From Alnus glutinosa (Eukaryota > Streptophyta > Magnoliopsida > Fagales > Betulaceae): DNA of 64,000 bases. Under the pieces are notes generated by a model. That model had not been told where the DNA came from, searched no databases, and saw only the letters and a program-made list of their open reading frames with translations. Where the stretch lies: NCBI RefSeq assembly GCF_958979055.1, contig NC_084897.1, forward strand, positions 24,703,628 to 24,767,627, read 5' to 3'. Position 1 is the stretch's first letter. Each line of letters starts with the position of its first letter. Positions 41,488 through 54,471 of this stretch are shown here, piece by piece. A program made the position numbers and the translations under genes.

Positions 41488-42384
41488 AATTGTTTGCTTT
41501 CTCTCTAGAGTTGGCCCTATAGAGTGAAAAAAGACTAAGAGGCTGAGTGTTCAAGGGGGAGGTTCCACACCTCCCTCCCCAGGTAGTGTTTCCCTCCTCG
41601 CTCTTCGAGGGTGGGGGAGGTTTTTTGCTCATTCTTGGCTAGAGCCAATGGAGTTTTTGGTGTCCTCCAGCCATTAGGGTTTTGAAGATTTTGTTCTCTC
41701 GAGTTAGATTCGGTAGTGGTTAATGGTCCCCGACAAAAGATTTCACGGGATTTGGGTTGGAGAGCGACTTTCTAGTGTGTTTTCTAGCGAAGTTTCTAGC
41801 CTAGTTTGTCTTTGTTTGGTTTCTTTCTTTGGAATCGAATCTATTCACTTCGGGTGGTTTTTTCAAGACACCGCCTCTCCATGGTGATCGCCGACTTCTT
41901 TCGGTTCAGCAGCTTCCAGCCACGGCCGTGCCGATTCTTCACACTCAGCGGTTGGCCTACATGCGCTAGGGAGGTCACTCCCTGGACCGGCGCATGTGGG
42001 TCACGACTTGTCTTCCAGGGCGCGTGTTCTACACGCGCCATCTCCCTACCCGACGTCAGTCCCCATTTTGGCTTCTGTTTAGAATGTTTTATGTTGTTTT
42101 TTCTTTTCTTTTTTCACAGTCTACCTCTGTTATGCTTAAATGTTATTGGACTATTTATTGGCTTAGGTGCTAGATCTGCCACCTTTTATTTGTTGATTGT
42201 GCTTAAATGTAAAGAGTGGCTCATTGTTGTCCTTGTAATGATTATGTATTGTTTAGGTTGCTGTTCAAGTCAGATTTATCTGATTTAGGGTGTAGGGGAT
42301 CTTGAACCTCTAGTTTTTGTCTTTGCCCTAGGGCTTTCTTAAGTAATATATGATATCCCATGCCATTTGTTAAAAAAGAAAAAA
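41488..42384 (+). mobile_element. Non-LTR retroposon, about 900 bp, plus orientation
   Basis: It ends in an A-rich tail (GTTAAAAAAGAAAAAAAG) and is flanked by AGAGCTTTCTTTGAGTT (41471-41487) and AGAGCTTCCTTTGAGTT (42385-42401), a 17-bp duplication with one mismatch. A 160-codon open frame near 41806-42288 has no recognised domain. I take it as a LINE-mobilised, non-autonomous sequence. Confidence 0.78.
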
Positions 42385-42629
42385 AGAGCTTCCTTTGAGT
42401 TTGAGAGGCCGATGAGGGTTATTGTTGAGGAGAAGTGATTAGTGCATAACTTGTGCAAGAATATTTTCCCAATTTTTGAGAAATGAGAATCTTCAGATGC
42501 ATCGTATTCTTCTTTAAGGAAGGTCCATAATCTCTCTTTTCCCTTTTTTTACCTTTGGCTTTTTTGGTTTTTTACAAATAAATAAATAGATAGATCTTAT
42601 TCCAAGTATAATTATTTCTCCTCCTCCTC

Positions 42630-42661
<32 letters not shown>

Positions 42662-42943
42662 TTAAAAAAAAAAAAATAATAATTTTGATGAGAATCCCTT
42701 TATCCAGATATGGGGTAAAACCTCATTTTTATAGCTTTCAATAAAATTTTAACACTTCAGTTAAAAACACCAAACATAATGGGGATGAAAACACCAAATC
42801 TTTAAACTAAACCAACCCATTAACAAAACCTTTTGTCACTTTTCCATTCACTCTAAACCATCTGCCTACCACCGCCCCACCAACTAAGTTGGGTTACTCC
42901 ATATTTGAATAGAAGGGGCTCTTTATAAAATATAATCCAACAA

Positions 42944-43176
42944 CGCGCGTTTGTGATTGCGATTTCATAGACAATAAGTGCGATTTTAAACCAAATCGCA
43001 GAACATAAACCGTTTGGAAACTGCGTTTTTAAAAATTGAGATTTGAAAACGCAGAATTTTAAAGGCTAATTTGCAATTTTAAATACTAAACTGCGATTTT
43101 GCCAAACGCTTAACTGCGTTTTTAAAAATCACTTTTCTAAAATCGCACTTCTTGTAATCGCAAACCCAAACGGACC
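42944..43176. mobile_element. Tourist-like MITE, GCGATTT family, copy 3 (inverted)
   Basis: The right end AATCGCAAACCCAAACGGACC is the reverse complement of the left end of copy 1 (12508), followed by TTA. The left end GCGCGTTTGTGATTGCGATT matches the reverse complement of copy 1's right end. The left target site is no longer clear. Confidence 0.78.
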
Positions 43177-44957
43177 TTATATGCAACCTCATTCCCTCCT
43201 CTTGTTCAAACACAATAATTTGGATATAATTTTCTCCAAATTGAATAGGAAATTATTTCAACCAAATTTATTAAATTGACATTTATTTTTAGAGAATATG
43301 ATTTTCACATATTTTTAACGTGAGCATGTAATTCTCACATGTATTTTTAAACGGAAAAATAACATGTTTTAAGGATAAATATCAGTTTAATAAATTTGGT
43401 TGAAAAAAATTTCTCCAACCAAATTTGAAGGAAATATTTGTCTTATTTATTTATTAGGAATTTAAAATTCAAATAATATTTTTTTTTTTCAAGAAAAATG
43501 TTGTTTTTTTGGTACCTTCAACTAGCTAATTTCGTTTAAAATTCATTTCACACGAGTAGCCTTTTCAGAGCCCAACCCAATTCTAGCACATTTGGGCAAA
43601 ATCGAATTATGGCCCATCCCAAGCTCGAACCCTAACGGCTAGTATTCCTTTTCAAAAGGTAAGGATAAGTGGATGGGGGGATCCAAGGCTAACGTCGTTA
43701 ATGACCAGCATGCTATCGCCGTCAAATACAATTTCAAATACAAAAAGGCCCTCTCCTAACGGCTCTTTCTGAAACTACTTTGATTTCGGTCTTTCTTTTT
43801 TCTCGCACTCGCTTCTCTCTCATTCTTCAACGAGAACCCGAAACTTCCAAAACCAGTCAACGGTGATTCCTCGTATGATGTCGAATATTTAATCTCACAA
43901 CCAGGTATTCTTCCGGGTCTCCCTTCGTTTTTCTTAAAACTTGTTTGGTTAGAGAGCAATCGCAGGAAAAAGAAAAGAAATCTTGGGATTTCACTGTAGC
44001 ATTGTGTTAATTTGTATTGTTCCTGGGTTTTCCTGAGGTAACTTCTTGACCTATGGAAGTCAAAGACGTTGGATCATTTGCTTTACATGCATCAAGACTT
44101 TCTTTGTAATTAGTTTGGACACTTTCAGGTTTGTTGGCTTTCTCTGTTTGGTCGACGAGAAAACCTGGCATTTATATAAATATGATTTTGCTTCTTCATA
44201 TTCTTTTGTTAAATAATAATATCTCAACCTCCAGTTTACTAAAGATTGTACTTGGCTCAGTCGAACGTAGGCCTTTAGTTCATAGTTTTCTGGTCCCTGA
44301 TGAATAGAAAATGAAGATCCAAAATGTTAATTTCATCCCTGTTCCAGAATTTTCCCAGCAACCAAACGTAGCATTTACTTTTCATATTCTGAAAGTTGTC
44401 CCTGTGAAACGTTGAATATAAATGTTTCCAAAATAAGCAAGAGTAAAACTTCTTTTCCTTTTTAGTTATCAAATATTTTTTAAGAAAATTTTGTTCTTTT
44501 TTATTTGGAGTTTGCTAGTACCACCAATATGCCTATCGTTGATGCAGAAACCACGATTTTGCCAAATTCTTCCTTTGCATATCAAAAGGCAAATTTTTTG
44601 GGGAAACAACGCTGCTCATCAAGCTTTCATTAGTTACTGAAACTTTAGTCACTAATTAAATTTTGATTTCCAATAGCCGATTTATTTGGAAGCTTACATA
44701 TGGTCCACGAATTTTAGTTGAAGTTTCTGGACCCTCAGGAATTTGAGTAAAAAGAGCCAATTAGTGGAGTGAAAATTTTAGTACAAAGAAGACCGAGGGG
44801 GCATAGTTAGAATTCTGATTATCGTATATGATTTAATGTTGATTCCTTTGGTTAAATAATGTACTTCTGTATGTACCTAGTGGTGCTCTAATCCACTTCA
44901 GCTTGTTTTGCTTGCAAACAGGCATATTTCTGATTTGTGGTTGGGGAAGGAAAGAAA

Positions 44958-47900
44958 ATGGACAAGGTTCATGAAAAGCTTGATGAAGCTAAAGCTGAGA
45001 TTGAGAAGCTCAGGGCAGAATACAAAAGCAAAGCAGAATTATGCGAGAACTTGAAGAAAGCCCACAATGAACAGCTCATTAAAAGCAAGGAAGCAAGTCT
45101 GAAAAGTGAGAAGCAATCTCAAGAACTAAATGAAAAGGTAGAAGAAATCTCTGTGGCAAAGCAAATGTGTGAGGAACTTAAATGCAGTTTGAATAAAAAA
45201 GAGTCCATCATTAGACAATTGAGTGCTGCAAATGATAAGCTTAGAGTTGATTGTGATGAGAAGTCCCTCAAATGGGAAAAAGAAAACAGAGATTTGGTGT
45301 TGGCTTTAGATCAGGCCAATGAGAAGATCATGGATCAAGAGAAAAATCTTCGTGCGTATAGGGAAGAGATTGAAGGCCTCAAGGGGTGTCTATCGGTTTC
45401 ACAGAAGAAGTGTTTGGAAGCAGGTAAAAGAGCTGAAGCATCTAAAGAACTGAGAGAAAGAGATGATATGTTGCTCAATTCGGAGGAGGAGAAGATGAAG
45501 CTTCAAGATCAGCTAAAGTGGAAAAAGGAGCAATTTGCACATCTACAAGAAGCACATGAAAAGCTACGAAATCAGTTCAAGACCAGTAAGAAGGACTGGG
45601 AGCAGGAGAGATCTACATTGCTTGACGAGATTTGTTCACTACAGACCAGGTTAGATTCTCAAACCAGGATCTCTGAAGATCTGAAAAAGAGGTTACAAAT
45701 GTGCAACCAAGCCCTGACCCATGAAGAAAGCCGGAGAAAGTATCTGGAAGCTCAAGTTTCTGAATTCCAGAAACAATCTGAGAATGCGTTTGCAGAGTAC
45801 CAGGATGCAAAATCGCTACTGGAATGCTTGACTGCGCAAAGGGACAAAGAAATTTCAGCTCTAAGGCATTCATTGGGCACAAAAGAGACGGACTATAAAG
45901 AAATGGAATATCAAGCTGCGAAACTAGAGCAAGAAAATCAAGAGTTGCGGATATCCCTCAGAGAACTGCAGGAAGCTGGAATACAAGAATCAGGAGCTTC
46001 ATCTTCTCAGGCAAAGCTACGAAACAAGCTCAAAAGTTTGGAGCAGATGCACAGAGATAGCACCGCAAAACTTAGGGCTAAAGAAGCTGAATTGAACTCT
46101 CAAATGGAAAAGATGGCAGGAGACCTGAATGGCTGTCGGTCAGAGTTGGAGAATAAAGATGTTGCAATAGAAGAGCTTAGGATGGAGTTGGAAGGCTATC
46201 AGTCTTTAGCTATGCAGTTGAAGTTGCAAAATGAGGAGATCTCCGTGATGTTACTGGTGTTGAAACTGGGAATTTCTGAGGCTCAGTTGCGGCTTGCAAA
46301 CGAAAAGGCCGAAATGGATGTGCAAGACAAAGAGAGAGAAGAGAAGGTTTCCCTATTGATGAAGCAGCTGGAGATGAATAATGCTGCTCTTTCTGCAAAT
46401 AGGGCTAAAGAAGCTGACTTGAGCTCTCAACTGGAAATGATGGCAGGAGACCTGAATGAATGTCGGTTGGGGTTGGAGAATAAAGATGCTGCAATAGAAG
46501 AGCTTAGGATGGAGTTGGAAGGCAGCCAGTCTTTAGCTATGCAGTTGAAGTTGCAAAATGAGGAGATCTCGGTGATGTTACTGGTGTTGAAACTGGGAAT
46601 TTCTGAGGCTCAGTTGCGGCTTGCAAACGAAAAGGCCGAAATGGATGTGAAAGACAAAGAGAGAGAAGAGAAGGTTTCCCTATTGATGAAGCAGCTGGAG
46701 ATGAATAATGCTGCTCTTTCTGCAAATAGGGCTAAAGAAGCTGGCTTGAGCTCTCAAATGGAAATGATGGCAGGAGACCTGAATGACTGTCGGTTGGGGT
46801 TGGAGGATAAAGATACTGCAATAGAAGAGCTTAGGATGGAGTTGGAAGGCTGTCAGTCTTTAGCTATGCAGTTGAAGTTGCAAAATGAAGAGATCTCCGT
46901 GATGTTACTGGTGTTGAAACTGGGAATTTCTGAGGCTCAGTTGCGGCTTGCAAACGAAAAGGCTGAAATGGATGTGCAAGACAAAGAGAGAGAAGAGAAG
47001 GTTTCCCTATTGATGAAGCAGCTGGAGATGAATAATGCTGCTCTTTCTGCAAATAGGGCTAAAGAAGCTGGCTTGAGCTCTCAAATGGAAATGATGGCAG
47101 GAGACCTGAATGACTGTCGGTTGGGGTTGGAGGATAAAGATACTGCAATAGAAGAGCTTAGGATGGGGTTGGAAGGCAGTCAGTCTTTAGCTATGCAGTT
47201 GAAGTTGCAAAATGAGGAGATCTCCGTGATGTTACTGGTGTTGAAACTGGGAATTTCTGAGGCTCAGTTGCGGCTTGCAAACGAAAAGGCTGAAATGGAT
47301 GTGCAAGACAAAGAGAGAGAAGAGAAGGTTTCCCTATTGATGAAGCAGCTGGAGATGAATAATGCTGCTCTTTCTGCAAATAGGGCTAAAGAAGCTGGCT
47401 TGAGCTCTCAAATGGAAATGATGGCAGGAGACCTGAATGACTGTCGGTTGGGGTTGGAGGATAAAGATACTGCAATAGAAGAGCTTAGGATGGGGTTGGA
47501 AGGCAGTCAGTCTTTAGCTATGCAGTTGAAGTTGCAAAATGAGGAGATCTCCGTGATGTTACTGGTGTTAAAATTGGGAATTTCTGAGGCTCAATTGAAG
47601 CTTGCGAACGAAAGGGCTGAAATGGATGTACATGACAAGGAGAGAGAAGAGCATGTTTCTCTATTGATGAAGCAGCTAGAGATGAAGAATGCTGCTCTCT
47701 TTGCAAAAAGGGATAAAGAAGCTGAATTGAGCTCTCAAACGGAAAAGATGGCAGGAGACTTGAAAGCCTGTCAGTTTGAGTTGGAGAATAAAGATGCTGC
47801 AATAGAAGAGCTTAGGATGGAGTTGGAAGGCTGTCAGTCTCTAGCTATGCAGTTGAAGTTGCAAAATGAGGAGATTTCTGTAATGTTACTGGTGTTAAAA

Positions 47901-49559
47901 CTGGGAATTTCTGAGGCTCAATCAAAGCTTGCGAACGAAAGGATCGAAATGGATGTGCATGACAAAGAGAGAGAAGAGAAGGTTTCCCTATTGATGAAGC
48001 AGCTGGAGATGAAGAATTCTGCTCCTTCTGAGGCTCAATTGAAGCTTGCAAAAGAGAAGGCTGAACTGGATGTGTATGCCAAAGAGAGAGAGGATAATGT
48101 TTCTTTGTTGATGAAGCAGCTGGAGATGAAGAACGCTGCTCTGTTAAGAGCCCAGAAAGACACTGTAGGAGAACGTGAGAAGGCTGAATCTTTGGATGGG
48201 CAGCGACTTTTAATGCAGAAAGAACTTGAGAGGTACAAGGATTTGCTCGAGGAATCGTCCAGGTGTCAACTTCGCTTGAAAGAACAAGTTTTGAAGATGG
48301 AGAGTAGCTCAAAGGAGAAACTTGGAGAAGTTTGTGAGGCCTTAGAAAGGGCAAATGCTGAATATGCTGAGAAAATCTGTGAAAATAATGAGATTGAATT
48401 TGAATTGCAGATATGGAAATCAATAGCTGAACGTTTGAAATGTGATCTTGAAGAAAATCATGCAGTGCGGAAAGAGCTAGAAGCTTCTCTTCTCTCACAA
48501 GTTGATGTAGGGGAAACGATCAAGCAAGAGAAGAATAGCCTTATCCAGATGTTAGAAGAGAGGGACCGAAGAATAGATGATCTCCAGCAACAGATTGTGT
48601 TCCTGGACCAGAAGCTTGGCGCAAGGGAAACAGAAGCTGCTAGTTTTGCAGGAATGGAGACAGAAATGTCCTTTGATCCAGAGAAAGTGAGCTTTTTCCA
48701 GACTACAAGAGAGAAGGATAAGGTTTTAGAGCAATTTGAGAAAGAGGTTGCGTGGCTAGAGCAAGAATCATTGAGAAGAGAACTTGAAAGTGCTGTGCTT
48801 TCACAAACTGTGGCAGAGAGAACATTTGCGCATGAGAAAGAGAAACTTATCCACCAACTAGAAGATAAAAACCAAAGACTACATGATCTCATGCAACAAG
48901 TGAAGTCATTGGAACAAGAGTTTAATAGCTCATTAGTCTCTTTTTCTTCACAGCTTGCTAAGAAGCAGGCAGAGATTAATTTGGTCCATGAAGCTTGGGA
49001 GAGGCTTACTGCAGCTGAGTTACTGACTGTATTAGAAGTTGAAGAGAAGAAGTTGATGATTGTGGAGCTGGAGGATGATATCAGTAATATGCACCAGAAA
49101 CTGGAATTGCAGGAACAATCCTTCTGTCATTCAAGACAGCAGGCACTGGAAATTGAAGCTGAACTGGATGCAAAACAATTGGAAATAAAGAATTTGACAA
49201 CCCAAATGGAGACAAAGCTGAGAACTTCGGATGCCTTAGTTAACGAGCTTAAGAACGAAAAGAGAAGTTTACTGGAGGATGCCATGAAATTGTTGTCAGA
49301 TAGGGAAAACTTGTTGGGTTTTATTACGGGAATGGGTGATGGGATCAGTGAGTTCTCCACTGAAAACTCACAACTGATGAGTGATTTGAGCCAGATGGTG
49401 CAGTCTTTTGACAACAATGATTCAGGAATGGTTTCGAAGGACGATGAGGAGCTCTTTCAGTCTGTAAAAGAGAACTGGAATATCCATTCTTCTCCGGCGA
49501 CAAAGAAATGTGAAGTGATTTCTGATGGAAGACCGCCATTTAGAGAGCGCAACAATTAA
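44958..49559 (+). CDS. Long coiled-coil protein of the At4g38062 type with six 109-residue repeats
   Basis: A single uninterrupted coding exon gives 1533 aa; ATG 44958 (MDKVHEKLDEAKAEIEKLR) matches the usual family start, and a 5' UTR intron likely ends at 44921. The protein is nearly all charged alpha-helical coiled coil, without membrane segment or catalytic motif. Family text includes ELNEKVEEISVAKQMCEELK, CSLNKKESIIRQLSAANDKL and QSLAMQLKLQNEEISVMLLV. Codons 46074-48035 are six in-frame units of exactly 327 bp (109 residues), followed by a partial seventh; units 3-5 are almost identical in DNA. I recall the Arabidopsis protein having about a thousand residues with one such segment; removing five units gives 988. 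Function is unknown; a scaffolding role is only a guess from structure. It lies next to a CCI-like gene, as At4g38062 does in Arabidopsis. Confidence 0.88.
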   Translation: MDKVHEKLDEAKAEIEKLRAEYKSKAELCENLKKAHNEQLIKSKEASLKSEKQSQELNEKVEEISVAKQMCEELKCSLNKKESIIRQLSAANDKLRVDCDEKSLKWEKENRDLVLALDQANEKIMDQEKNLRAYREEIEGLKGCLSVSQKKCLEAGKRAEASKELRERDDMLLNSEEEKMKLQDQLKWKKEQFAHLQEAHEKLRNQFKTSKKDWEQERSTLLDEICSLQTRLDSQTRISEDLKKRLQMCNQALTHEESRRKYLEAQVSEFQKQSENAFAEYQDAKSLLECLTAQRDKEISALRHSLGTKETDYKEMEYQAAKLEQENQELRISLRELQEAGIQESGASSSQAKLRNKLKSLEQMHRDSTAKLRAKEAELNSQMEKMAGDLNGCRSELENKDVAIEELRMELEGYQSLAMQLKLQNEEISVMLLVLKLGISEAQLRLANEKAEMDVQDKEREEKVSLLMKQLEMNNAALSANRAKEADLSSQLEMMAGDLNECRLGLENKDAAIEELRMELEGSQSLAMQLKLQNEEISVMLLVLKLGISEAQLRLANEKAEMDVKDKEREEKVSLLMKQLEMNNAALSANRAKEAGLSSQMEMMAGDLNDCRLGLEDKDTAIEELRMELEGCQSLAMQLKLQNEEISVMLLVLKLGISEAQLRLANEKAEMDVQDKEREEKVSLLMKQLEMNNAALSANRAKEAGLSSQMEMMAGDLNDCRLGLEDKDTAIEELRMGLEGSQSLAMQLKLQNEEISVMLLVLKLGISEAQLRLANEKAEMDVQDKEREEKVSLLMKQLEMNNAALSANRAKEAGLSSQMEMMAGDLNDCRLGLEDKDTAIEELRMGLEGSQSLAMQLKLQNEEISVMLLVLKLGISEAQLKLANERAEMDVHDKEREEHVSLLMKQLEMKNAALFAKRDKEAELSSQTEKMAGDLKACQFELENKDAAIEELRMELEGCQSLAMQLKLQNEEISVMLLVLKLGISEAQSKLANERIEMDVHDKEREEKVSLLMKQLEMKNSAPSEAQLKLAKEKAELDVYAKEREDNVSLLMKQLEMKNAALLRAQKDTVGEREKAESLDGQRLLMQKELERYKDLLEESSRCQLRLKEQVLKMESSSKEKLGEVCEALERANAEYAEKICENNEIEFELQIWKSIAERLKCDLEENHAVRKELEASLLSQVDVGETIKQEKNSLIQMLEERDRRIDDLQQQIVFLDQKLGARETEAASFAGMETEMSFDPEKVSFFQTTREKDKVLEQFEKEVAWLEQESLRRELESAVLSQTVAERTFAHEKEKLIHQLEDKNQRLHDLMQQVKSLEQEFNSSLVSFSSQLAKKQAEINLVHEAWERLTAAELLTVLEVEEKKLMIVELEDDISNMHQKLELQEQSFCHSRQQALEIEAELDAKQLEIKNLTTQMETKLRTSDALVNELKNEKRSLLEDAMKLLSDRENLLGFITGMGDGISEFSTENSQLMSDLSQMVQSFDNNDSGMVSKDDEELFQSVKENWNIHSSPATKKCEVISDGRPPFRERNN
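46074..48035 (+). repeat. Six tandem 327-bp coding repeats
   Basis: Units begin at 46074, 46401, 46728, 47055, 47382 and 47709, each with AGGG.TAAAGAAGCTG. Units 2-5 differ at only a few bases each; units 1 and 6 are more diverged, and a 120-bp partial copy follows at about 48023-48145. This is the order left by repeated unequal crossing-over in the middle of an array. 109 residues equal fourteen heptads plus one hendecad, so the coiled coil can run on through each unit. Confidence 0.97.
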
Positions 49560-51273
49560 CTGCGGAAAGAAGCTCCGAAGCTCCGCGTTATTGCTTCTTT
49601 GTAAACATGTTTCAGGCTTTCAGCGTGGATTCCTTTTAGCTCTTGTCTATGACTGATTTATGCATGTATTTGTTTATATTTCTGCCAGTGACAAATTACC
49701 ACAAATTCAGATTTATTTGTTTGATGGGCCAGAATGTTTCTTGTAACTTCAACAGATATTAATGCTCCGTTTGTTTCGACGTAAAATGGTTTCCGTCGTA
49801 AAATGGTTTCAGGGAAGTCATTTTTCTGGAAAATATTTTTCGTCGAAAGCATTTTTCGGTGTTTGGCGCGTACAGAAAATTACAAATATTTTTTATATTT
49901 TCATTCAAACATATTAACCTATAAAAATTAATTTTTATTCAAAACATATAAATATTAATATAAAATAATATAAAAATCATCGATGACGAGATTCCGTCAC
50001 TTACCGACAAGATTCTGATCATTTTTGCTTGATTTCGGTTAATACAGTCAAAATTCAAGATAATGGCCGGAATCCGGACAGTTTCGTCGGAATCTGGGAT
50101 GGCCGGATTCCGGCGAAGTGGCCGGATTCCGGCCATCCCGCCGGATTCCCGCACAAACGGCCGGATTCTGGCCATCCTGCCGGATTCCGGCCAGAGAGGC
50201 CGGATCTGGCCAGATCGGGCCGGCATCTAGCCGGAATCCGGCCTCTCTGGCCAAACCGGCCGGATCCCGGCCGGATCTGGCCGGATCTGGCCAGATCCGG
50301 CCGGTCTGGCCAGAGAGCCGGCCGGCTCTGGCCAGAGAGGCCGGCCGGATTCCGGCGATCTGGCCAGACCGACCGGATTCCGGCCATCTGGCCAGATCCG
50401 GCCAGATCGCCGGAATCCGGCCGGTCTGCCCTGATCCGGCGATCTGGCCGGATTCCGTCCAGATTGGTTGCCGGAATCTGGGATTGACCGGATTCCGGCG
50501 AAGGTGGCCGGATGCCGTCGCCGGATTCCGACAACATTAACCGGATGTTGTTGGAATCCGATACCGGCAAGATTTCGATGGTAGTCGGCTGCTTAAACGT
50601 GAAGGTCGACTGCTTTGTTTAAAATAAATCGACCCCGTCAGACGTCTTCGGAAAATGATTTACGCTTTTAAAAAGCGTAAATCATTTTCCGAAATTTACT
50701 AAGCATTTTTGGTCAAACAGAAATCATTTTCCGGTTGACTATTATTTTCGCCCCTACCAAACACCGGAAAATACCGAAATCATTTTCCAGAAATCATTTT
50801 ACGCCGAAACAAACGGAGCATAAAAGAAGTTGATTTTACTTCACGATATCATGTACATTCGCATTGTATCTTTAGCTCTCTCTTCTTACATGGATGTATG
50901 CTCTAGTAATCATTTCTGCAAATTGTTGAATAATTCTCACTTACTTTCCATCCGTGCGTTCGGTTTCGACCTTGGGAATCCCATCAAATTCTGTCATTTG
51001 TGCCTCCTGATGGACGGTTTAAGCTCATGAGTTACAGGTGTGTGTTGTTGAGGATAATATTAATGCGTTATTTCTTAATTCTTCGAGTGGAGATCTGCTG
51101 TAGTTTTTAGCTATCTGTGAGAGGTATGTTACTTGTGTACTAAGAAATAGAATCTGTATATGGGCGACATATGTGTATTTGGAGAAACACGGACAACTAC
51201 ATTTCATAATCTGCCGATTAGTTCCCATGGTATGTGTATTTATAATGCAAACAACCTTTTCACCTTCATACAG
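49560..51273. other. 3' flank of the coiled-coil gene, filled by a 1058-bp transposon
   Basis: About 200 bp of 3' UTR and flank, then the element at 49763-50820, then about 450 bp in which I recognise nothing, before the AP-5 mu remnant. Confidence 0.65.
49763..50820. mobile_element. Non-autonomous DNA element with GC-rich palindromic core, 1058 bp
   Basis: TGCTCCGTTTGTTTCGACGT at the left and ACGCCGAAACAAACGGAGCA at the right are inverted repeats extended by TAAAATGGTTT/AAATCATTTT and by TTTTCGGTGTTTGG / CCAAACACCGGAAAA. TAA flanks both ends (49760-49762 and 50821-50823). From about 50060 to 50540 the core is a dense array of CCGGATTCCGGCCA- and TCTGGCCAGATCCGG-like words, themselves palindromic, so open frames run on both strands; these are artefacts. 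A 3-bp TAA duplication suggests PIF/Harbinger, but the family name is uncertain. Confidence 0.85.
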
Positions 51274-52065
51274 GGTTAAAAAGTTGAAGAGTACTCCTAT
51301 TTACGTAAAACCGCAGATGAAGTCAGATGCTGGGACATGTAATGTCAGTGTGTTGGTTGGAATACGTAATGATCCTGGATAGATAATCGACTCAATAACT
51401 GTGCAATTTCAACTACCTCCTTGTATTCTATCAGCTGATCTGACTTCAAATCATGGAACAGTAAACATCCTCACTAATAAGGTACCCATATGTTTTCATT
51501 GTGACACTTAAAAGTATTTGGTGTAAAGCTTGCCCCTCCATGGCTCCATCGATCTATTATTTCTGGAGGGAAGAGATGATTTGGCATCTCTTCTCATGGT
51601 TTGTTCATTGTAGAAATAGTCAAATAGGAAGCTCACTCTTTTGGATTTGGAATATCAGAGAATGCATCTCCATTGCTGCTTAGACTATCAGTTAGATTTC
51701 TGATAAATGATATGGGCTATTTGCAGTCATTAAAATTCCAAGGTCAAGAACTTAAAAATGCAGAAAATATGCTTTTACTCTTGTTGGAATTGATTGTACA
51801 TTGTTAACATGTTTCTGCAGACCTGCTTTTGGTCACTGGACGGATCCCTAAAGACAAAGCCCCATCGATGACTGCAACCTTGGTGCTTGAGACGGGGTTA
51901 GAGCGCCTTCATGTATTTCCCACATTTCAAGTGGCTTTTAGAATTATGGGTGTTGCCCTCTCTGGCCTGCAAATAGACAAACTGGATCTGAAGAATCTAC
52001 CTAATCGGCCCTACAAAGGTTTTCGAGCTCTCACACGAGCAGGGGGATTTGAAGTAAGGTCATGA
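51274..52065 (+). pseudogene. AP5M: Decayed 3' end of an AP-5 complex subunit mu gene
   Basis: Two exon remnants are legible. 51274-51481 encodes VKKLKSTPIYVKPQ, DAGTCNVSVLVGIRNDPG, ITVQFQLPPCILSADL and NHGTVNILTNK, with acceptor tacag|G and donor AAG|gtacc kept. 51821-52065 encodes GRIPKDKAPSM, ATLVLETGLERLHVF, VALSGLQIDKLDL and FRALTRAGGFEVRS then stop, the C-terminus of the plant AP-5 medium chain (mu homology domain). The first exon has an in-frame TAG at 51380 where a Lys is expected. The second needs a one-base shift near 51836 (TGGTCACTGGACGG). I find no earlier exons between 50821 and 51273. It is therefore a truncated pseudogene, presumably a partial duplicate of a functional gene elsewhere; AP-5 works in late-endosome sorting. 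Confidence 0.8.
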
Positions 52066-52414
52066 GTTCAATTTGACCCATCAAGATCAATTGGCTTTTG
52101 GGAGAGGGGATTAAAAATGGTTAATATTTTTAGGACTGAGTGGATACTTCAGAACATTATATCTTGATAATAACAACAATATTTGCTTAAAAGTATCCCA
52201 CAAAAGGCCGTTGATGATAGATGAAATTGAAAAATGTGGTATAGTAACCATATATGTTTGATGGTATGAATGAATAATGTAGCAAAACAATATTTGTATC
52301 ATAAAGATACAATAAATCAATTGATGGTTTGAGTTGATAACATTATGACACTCTCCCTTGCAGTACTCGGCTTCATTCCACTTTAAAATGCATGACTCAA
52401 CGCCTGAGGGAGAA

Positions 52415-54471
<2,057 letters not shown>

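Larger units (their letters stand above)
36527..44957. other. 8.4-kb gene-free region, transposon-rich
   Basis: Divergent spacer between the CCI-like gene and the coiled-coil gene. It carries a small TIR element (37018-37185), a Mutator-like MITE (37897-38077), two non-LTR retroposons (38774-39805 and 41488-42384), two Tourist-like MITEs (41175-41414 and 42944-43176) and homopolymers (C17 at 37041-37057, a 38-bp A-rich run at 37605-37642). The 5' leader of the coiled-coil gene probably lies from about 43750, with an intron ending at tgcaaacag (44921). No other gene is seen. Confidence 0.7.

Noticed and set aside
46210-47802. Repeated minus-strand frames of 62 codons at 327-bp spacing
   Set aside because: Antisense shadow of the coding repeat array.
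50029-50570. Open frames of 140-171 codons on both strands rich in Pro, Arg, Ser, Gly
   Set aside because: They run across the short-period GC-rich repeats of the transposon core; translations are periodic and no family is recognisable.
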